A stretch of 35,513 nt of DNA from CAZLXG01 sp964563585 (GTDB taxonomy: Bacteria > Bacteroidota > Bacteroidia > Flavobacteriales > Flavobacteriaceae), in assembly GCA_964563585.1 (NCBI GenBank), contig CAZLXG010000017.1:1-35513 (forward strand). The letters are read 5' to 3'. Below are positions 32,226 through 35,513 of the stretch, piece by piece. The position numbers were made by a program, and so were the translations under genes. Within the stretch, counting starts at the first letter, position 1. Every line of letters begins with the position of its first letter. The notes under the pieces were generated by a model. It was not told the DNA's origin and did not search any database. It was given only the letters and a program-made list of their open reading frames with translations.

Positions 32226-33766
32226 CTAAAAATAGAATCGAAATTTTTATTGTTTAAAATAACTCGTTTTCTTTTTACAAATTTTGAGCTAAAAATACTT
32301 CTATTTTTCTTCAATAATTCACTCTCAATTCCCATAAAATGGGTTAAACTATGCGGAAAATCATCTAACATAAATACTCTAGTTTTATCAATTAAAAAAT
32401 CTGTTGGTTTCTCAAAAGCAGGAGACATATACACTAAAAAGGGAACTTCGTACATTGTAGAGGTTGGTTTATCTTCAAAATGTCCAAAAAAATCAGCAAC
32501 ATCATAAACCTCTTCTCCATGATCTGAAAAATATATTACTGCGCTTTTCTCTTCTCTTTTACTTACTATTTTTATAACTTCAGAAACAATAAAATCATTA
32601 TATAAAATAGTATTGTCATACTTATCTATTATTTGGGTTTTATTGTTTTTTATCTTTGAAAAAAAAGTATCAAACCCTTTCGGATACCTCTTTCTATAAT
32701 CATAATGACTTCCTATAAGATGAAGAAAAATTACTTTTTTTCCTTTCACCTTAAGTTTTTCATCCAATATAGGTAACAACACTTCATCATATAAAGTAGT
32801 ATTACGATAGTCATTATAGGCTAAAAATAAACTTTCATCTGCAGCAGAAGCTAATTGTGAAATTATATTATCGTGGATACCAACAGCTCTTTGATTTGAC
32901 AACCAAAACACTTGATATTTTGCATTTTTTAAATAATCAATTAGTGTATTAGATGTTTTTTGGTTTTCATAATTAGATAAAGTCAAAATATCTAACATAG
33001 ATCCAGTTGTAAATACATGTGGACTAATCACATTTTTATAAACAATTAATGAATCAGATAATTCTTTTAATTTGGGAGTCGTATTTCTTTTGTACCCATA
33101 AATACCCATATGCTTACTTGTAGTAGATTCTCCAATTATTACTACTATTACATCATTTTCTGTAACAGATTTTGTTTCAATGTTTTTCTTAGTAATATTA
33201 AATTCTTTTATTGATTCTATTTGCTCTTGGTATTGTATATATGATTTAATTGATATATATGGTAAATTATACACTATTAATTTACTATGCTTCAAAAAAA
33301 TTAGCATTATAAATATGAATACTAAACTTACTATTACATTAATTGATTTTACTTTTACTTGTTGGTGTGTTTTTTTAGAAAAGAAACTCTTTATTGGTAT
33401 AAAAAATAACAGTAACCAAATTAAATTATTGCTGTAATATACCAAACTAAATTCTTTAACTTCATCATAATTTGTACTGAGTATAACATAAATATATGAT
33501 GCATTCATCCTAGTTTGAAAAAGCAAGTACAGTCCTGTTTCTATTAAAAAAAAAATATAAAAAAATACTATTATTAAGGCAGCAATTTTATTCCCTAATT
33601 TAAAATTTGAAGCTTGATTTATTACTAAAAAAGTAATAATTGTAAATAGAATATTTTCTGCAAGATTTAAGAAAGTAGAGAATTCAATTTCATGAATACA
33701 AACTTCTAAAATGAATGACAAAAATAAAGGATACACTAATAAAATAATATTTTGTTTCCAATACAT
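32222..33766 (-). CDS. phosphoethanolamine-transferase-type membrane enzyme (sulfatase fold)
   Basis: The product has 514 residues. About five membrane segments fill residues 5-160; a periplasmic alkaline-phosphatase-superfamily domain follows. The nucleophile motif is GESTTSKHMGIYGY (212-225), with the usual Thr/Ser just after GE, and the metal-binding YFSDHGEEVYD and FGHFEDKPTSTMYEVPF stretches complete the zinc site. EptA/CptA-type enzymes move phosphoethanolamine from phosphatidylethanolamine onto lipid A or LPS core. The acceptor here may equally be the glycan built by the neighbouring glycosyltransferases. Confidence 0.9.
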   Translation of the reverse strand: MYWKQNIILLVYPLFLSFILEVCIHEIEFSTFLNLAENILFTIITFLVINQASNFKLGNKIAALIIVFFYIFFLIETGLYLLFQTRMNASYIYVILSTNYDEVKEFSLVYYSNNLIWLLLFFIPIKSFFSKKTHQQVKVKSINVIVSLVFIFIMLIFLKHSKLIVYNLPYISIKSYIQYQEQIESIKEFNITKKNIETKSVTENDVIVVIIGESTTSKHMGIYGYKRNTTPKLKELSDSLIVYKNVISPHVFTTGSMLDILTLSNYENQKTSNTLIDYLKNAKYQVFWLSNQRAVGIHDNIISQLASAADESLFLAYNDYRNTTLYDEVLLPILDEKLKVKGKKVIFLHLIGSHYDYRKRYPKGFDTFFSKIKNNKTQIIDKYDNTILYNDFIVSEVIKIVSKREEKSAVIYFSDHGEEVYDVADFFGHFEDKPTSTMYEVPFLVYMSPAFEKPTDFLIDKTRVFMLDDFPHSLTHFMGIESELLKKNRSIFSSKFVKRKRVILNNKNFDSIFR

Positions 33767-33850
33767 ATTTAAATAATTTTATAAAACTTTTTGAATAATA
33801 AACATAATGAACTCATTTAACTTTTTCTATTTCCTAAAAAATGGCTATAA

Positions 33851-34012
33851 TTTACTCATATTTTGTTACTTTTCTTGTGTGTAGCGATGCTATATTCTTC
33901 AAAAAATGCCTCATCAGAACAAATTCTATCTCATTTTCGGTTAAAAACAAAAAGTTTAAACGAGTTCAATAAAGCGAATCAAGGATTGGATTTTATTTGC
34001 ATTGAAAATTAG
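33851..34012 (+). pseudogene. short open stretch with protein-like sequence, perhaps a gene remnant
   Basis: This frame follows a stop at 33848 and reads a hydrophobic segment (ILLLFLCVAMLY), then SEQILSHFRLKTKSLNEFNK and QGLDFICIEN before TAG. The only ATG is at 33887, within the hydrophobic part. It resembles the end of a membrane-anchored protein with its beginning lost. No family is recognised. Together with the bases to 34107 it is all I see in the 341-base gap between the phosphoethanolamine-transferase-type gene and the flippase. Confidence 0.3.
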
Positions 34013-34107
34013 TAAAAATAAAATGTTTCATAAAGAAATAATGAAATAAAACCTTCTAAGGTAAACTCTAGAATTAACCAATAAATAAAAGCTAGCAAAT
34101 AGAGAGT

Positions 34108-35412
34108 TTATCCTTCAACTTTAATTTTCTTTTTTGTTAGTAATGGTTTTCTAAATATAAATAACATTAATATAAAGTATAAAATATAACTACATGCATG
34201 CCCGATTACGGCACCTTTAACCTCAAATATATTAATAAAATAAATACTTAAAAAATATACTGAAAGCACATAAAACAACTCTCCAAACATATACCAAAAC
34301 AACATTTTTTTTGCTTGCATTTGATAAGCAATTGCAAATGATGCTATTTTAAAAAAATCGCCTATTAGTTGCCAAAAAAACAAATCTTGTACAGGTAAAA
34401 ACTCTTGGGTTAAAGTAATTCTTATAACCCAATATCTTAAAAAGTAAATAATTATAAATCCTATAATAACAATTGGTATAATAGTTTTATAAAATTGCAC
34501 TATCAAATTTTTAAACCCTTCGTCTGCCTGGTTATGAGAGAGTTTGGGTAATAAATACAACGAAAAAAGACTCATTACAAACATTAAATAATACTGAGAA
34601 ATTTTAATCATTGCTTCCCAATAACCAGCTTCTGACAAACCAATATTATCTATTATATAATTTTTTACAATAACATGTACAATTGGAATAGTTAGTGCAG
34701 TAAAGATTGCCATAATCATGAATGAAGACAGCCCTTTAATATATTTATTGGAAAAGTATGATATCGAAATATTCGCAAAAATAAACTTAACATCCTTTAT
34801 CCAAAATAAGGTTAAAAAAAACAAAAATGATGGTACTAATATTATAGCAATTATAGCTCCTTTTAGGTTATACTTCCATAGTAAAAATACAACTACGATT
34901 ACATTTAAAATATAACCAATAGTATTAATCTTTATAATACTTTTATACTTACCTAAGCCATTAATTACAGACAGCAAAAAAGTATTAATGGTATATAATG
35001 GGAGTATAAAAGCTAAAACTTTAATAGCATATGCATAAGTATTCACGCCAAAAATTAAGTTGCTAAAATAGTTTGAAAAAACAATTAAAATGGTTGAAAC
35101 TACAAAAGTGAACAGGGTCGTTAAAAAGAAAGATGTTGAAATGATTTTTTTTAAAGTCTTTTTATTCTCTTTACTTTCAGCAATAAATTTAATAACTCCA
35201 TTTTGAGCACTACTAACAGAGACTCCTTGACAACTAAGTAAAAAACTTCTTAAATTACCCGTAAGGGCCATGCCTTGTGGCAACAAAAAATATGCTAAAG
35301 TCTTTGATAAAATAAAGCCAGAAATTAATCTTACAAAAACACTTAACGAATTAAAAGATGCTACTTTAAATAGTATATTATTTCTATAAAACTGTTCTAT
35401 TTTTTTTATCAT
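34108..35412 (-). CDS. oligosaccharide flippase, Wzx-like (MATE/MOP superfamily)
   Basis: The product has 434 residues with about twelve membrane segments. The N-terminus (FKVASFNSLSVFVRLISGFI) and the GNLRSFLLSCQGVSVSSAQNGVIKFIAE block are typical of the Wzx-type O-antigen translocases that flip lipid-linked repeat units from the cytoplasmic to the periplasmic leaflet. It is the last complete gene of the polysaccharide region, 37 bases or so after the tail of another membrane-protein gene. The gene name wzx is avoided because the polymer is unknown. Confidence 0.9.
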   Translation of the reverse strand: MIKKIEQFYRNNILFKVASFNSLSVFVRLISGFILSKTLAYFLLPQGMALTGNLRSFLLSCQGVSVSSAQNGVIKFIAESKENKKTLKKIISTSFFLTTLFTFVVSTILIVFSNYFSNLIFGVNTYAYAIKVLAFILPLYTINTFLLSVINGLGKYKSIIKINTIGYILNVIVVVFLLWKYNLKGAIIAIILVPSFLFFLTLFWIKDVKFIFANISISYFSNKYIKGLSSFMIMAIFTALTIPIVHVIVKNYIIDNIGLSEAGYWEAMIKISQYYLMFVMSLFSLYLLPKLSHNQADEGFKNLIVQFYKTIIPIVIIGFIIIYFLRYWVIRITLTQEFLPVQDLFFWQLIGDFFKIASFAIAYQMQAKKMLFWYMFGELFYVLSVYFLSIYFINIFEVKGAVIGHACSYILYFILMLFIFRKPLLTKKKIKVEG

Positions 35413-35448
35413 GAAGTAGACAAAGTTAAATGATTTAAATCATAAAAT

Positions 35449-35513
35449 CTATATCTTATCTTTAACTACACCAAAAAGCGAGCTTCCAAATATTAATAAA
35501 ATCACTCCATAAT
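35449..35513 (-). CDS. C-terminal tail of a gene running off the window (partial)
   Basis: The minus strand gives 21 codons ending VILLIFGSSLFGVVKDKI and TAG. The hydrophobic run suggests the last membrane segment of a membrane protein, which upstream of a flippase would fit a polysaccharide polymerase or transporter, but too little is visible to name it. Confidence 0.4.
   Translation of the reverse strand, partial: YGVILLIFGSSLFGVVKDKI

Noticed and set aside
31143..33766. A complete lipid A or LPS core locus
   Set aside because: Glycosyltransferase and phosphoethanolamine-transferase motifs are clear, but no heptose, Kdo or lipid A synthesis gene is present, so the acceptor cannot be named.
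33841..33972. ATG-led frame beginning MAIIYSYFVTFLVC
   Set aside because: It loses any protein-like character after the hydrophobic start, while the neighbouring frame reads better; neither can be confirmed.

Overview
This window is a chromosomal segment of a member of the Flavobacteriaceae (Bacteroidota). The evidence is the strongly AT-rich DNA, promoters with the Bacteroidota -7 box TAnnTTTG, a gliding-motility gene (gldI), many Bacteroidota-style lipoproteins with a short signal and SC/TC lipobox, and lineage gene orders such as mutL followed by two rhomboids and an EEP hydrolase, or recF next to a DUF721 gene. The genus cannot be fixed from the sequence. No rRNA, tRNA, CRISPR array, prophage or transposase gene was seen. 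A run of 100 N at 20524-20623 marks a scaffold join that looks artificial.

Layout. 96-1351 (-): two unrecognised membrane/coiled-coil genes. 1444-7888 (-): a housekeeping block read right to left as TPR membrane protein, ribH, two small membrane proteins, mutL, two rhomboid proteases and a membrane-anchored EEP-family hydrolase. 8025-10151 (+): recF, a DUF721 protein and two nearly identical cold-shock genes, ending at a palindromic terminator shared with convergent ndk (-). 10733-14897 (+): an envelope-protein run of nrnA, gldI, a cyclophilin-FKBP fusion lipoprotein, lgt and a DUF192 lipoprotein; a broken GNAT acetyltransferase gene follows. 15242-17681 (-): a cystathionine beta-synthase-type enzyme and a LolC/E-like permease, with a structured non-coding element between them. 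17691-21335: NamZ-like muramidase (+), sterol-desaturase-family hydroxylase (-), Cys-cluster protein (-) and a methyltransferase (+). 21371-28420 (-): an amidohydrolase lipoprotein, a DUF1287 protein, a plugless outer-membrane barrel and a 1007-aa TPR protein. 28617-31146 (+): ftsE and two GT2 glycosyltransferases. 31143-35513 (-): a GT4 glycosyltransferase, a phosphoethanolamine-transferase-type enzyme, a Wzx-like flippase and the tail of another gene; this is the edge of a surface-polysaccharide locus.

How the parts fit. Much of the window serves the cell envelope: lipoprotein maturation (lgt) and perhaps release (LolC/E-like permease), folding of exported proteins (two PPIase lipoproteins), wall recycling (NamZ), a division/envelope ATPase (ftsE) and glycan assembly. 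The rest is DNA maintenance (mutL, recF, DUF721), nucleotide metabolism (ndk, nrnA) and riboflavin synthesis (ribH).

The most useful second-look items are the false scaffold gap, the uncharacterised barrel plus giant TPR pair, the MutL without recognisable endonuclease motifs, the GNAT pseudogene that carries a terminator-like hairpin, the structured element at 16341-16433, and two families of small dispersed repeats, one of which forms hairpins exactly in convergent gene gaps. I found no clear-cut new defence or mobile system.
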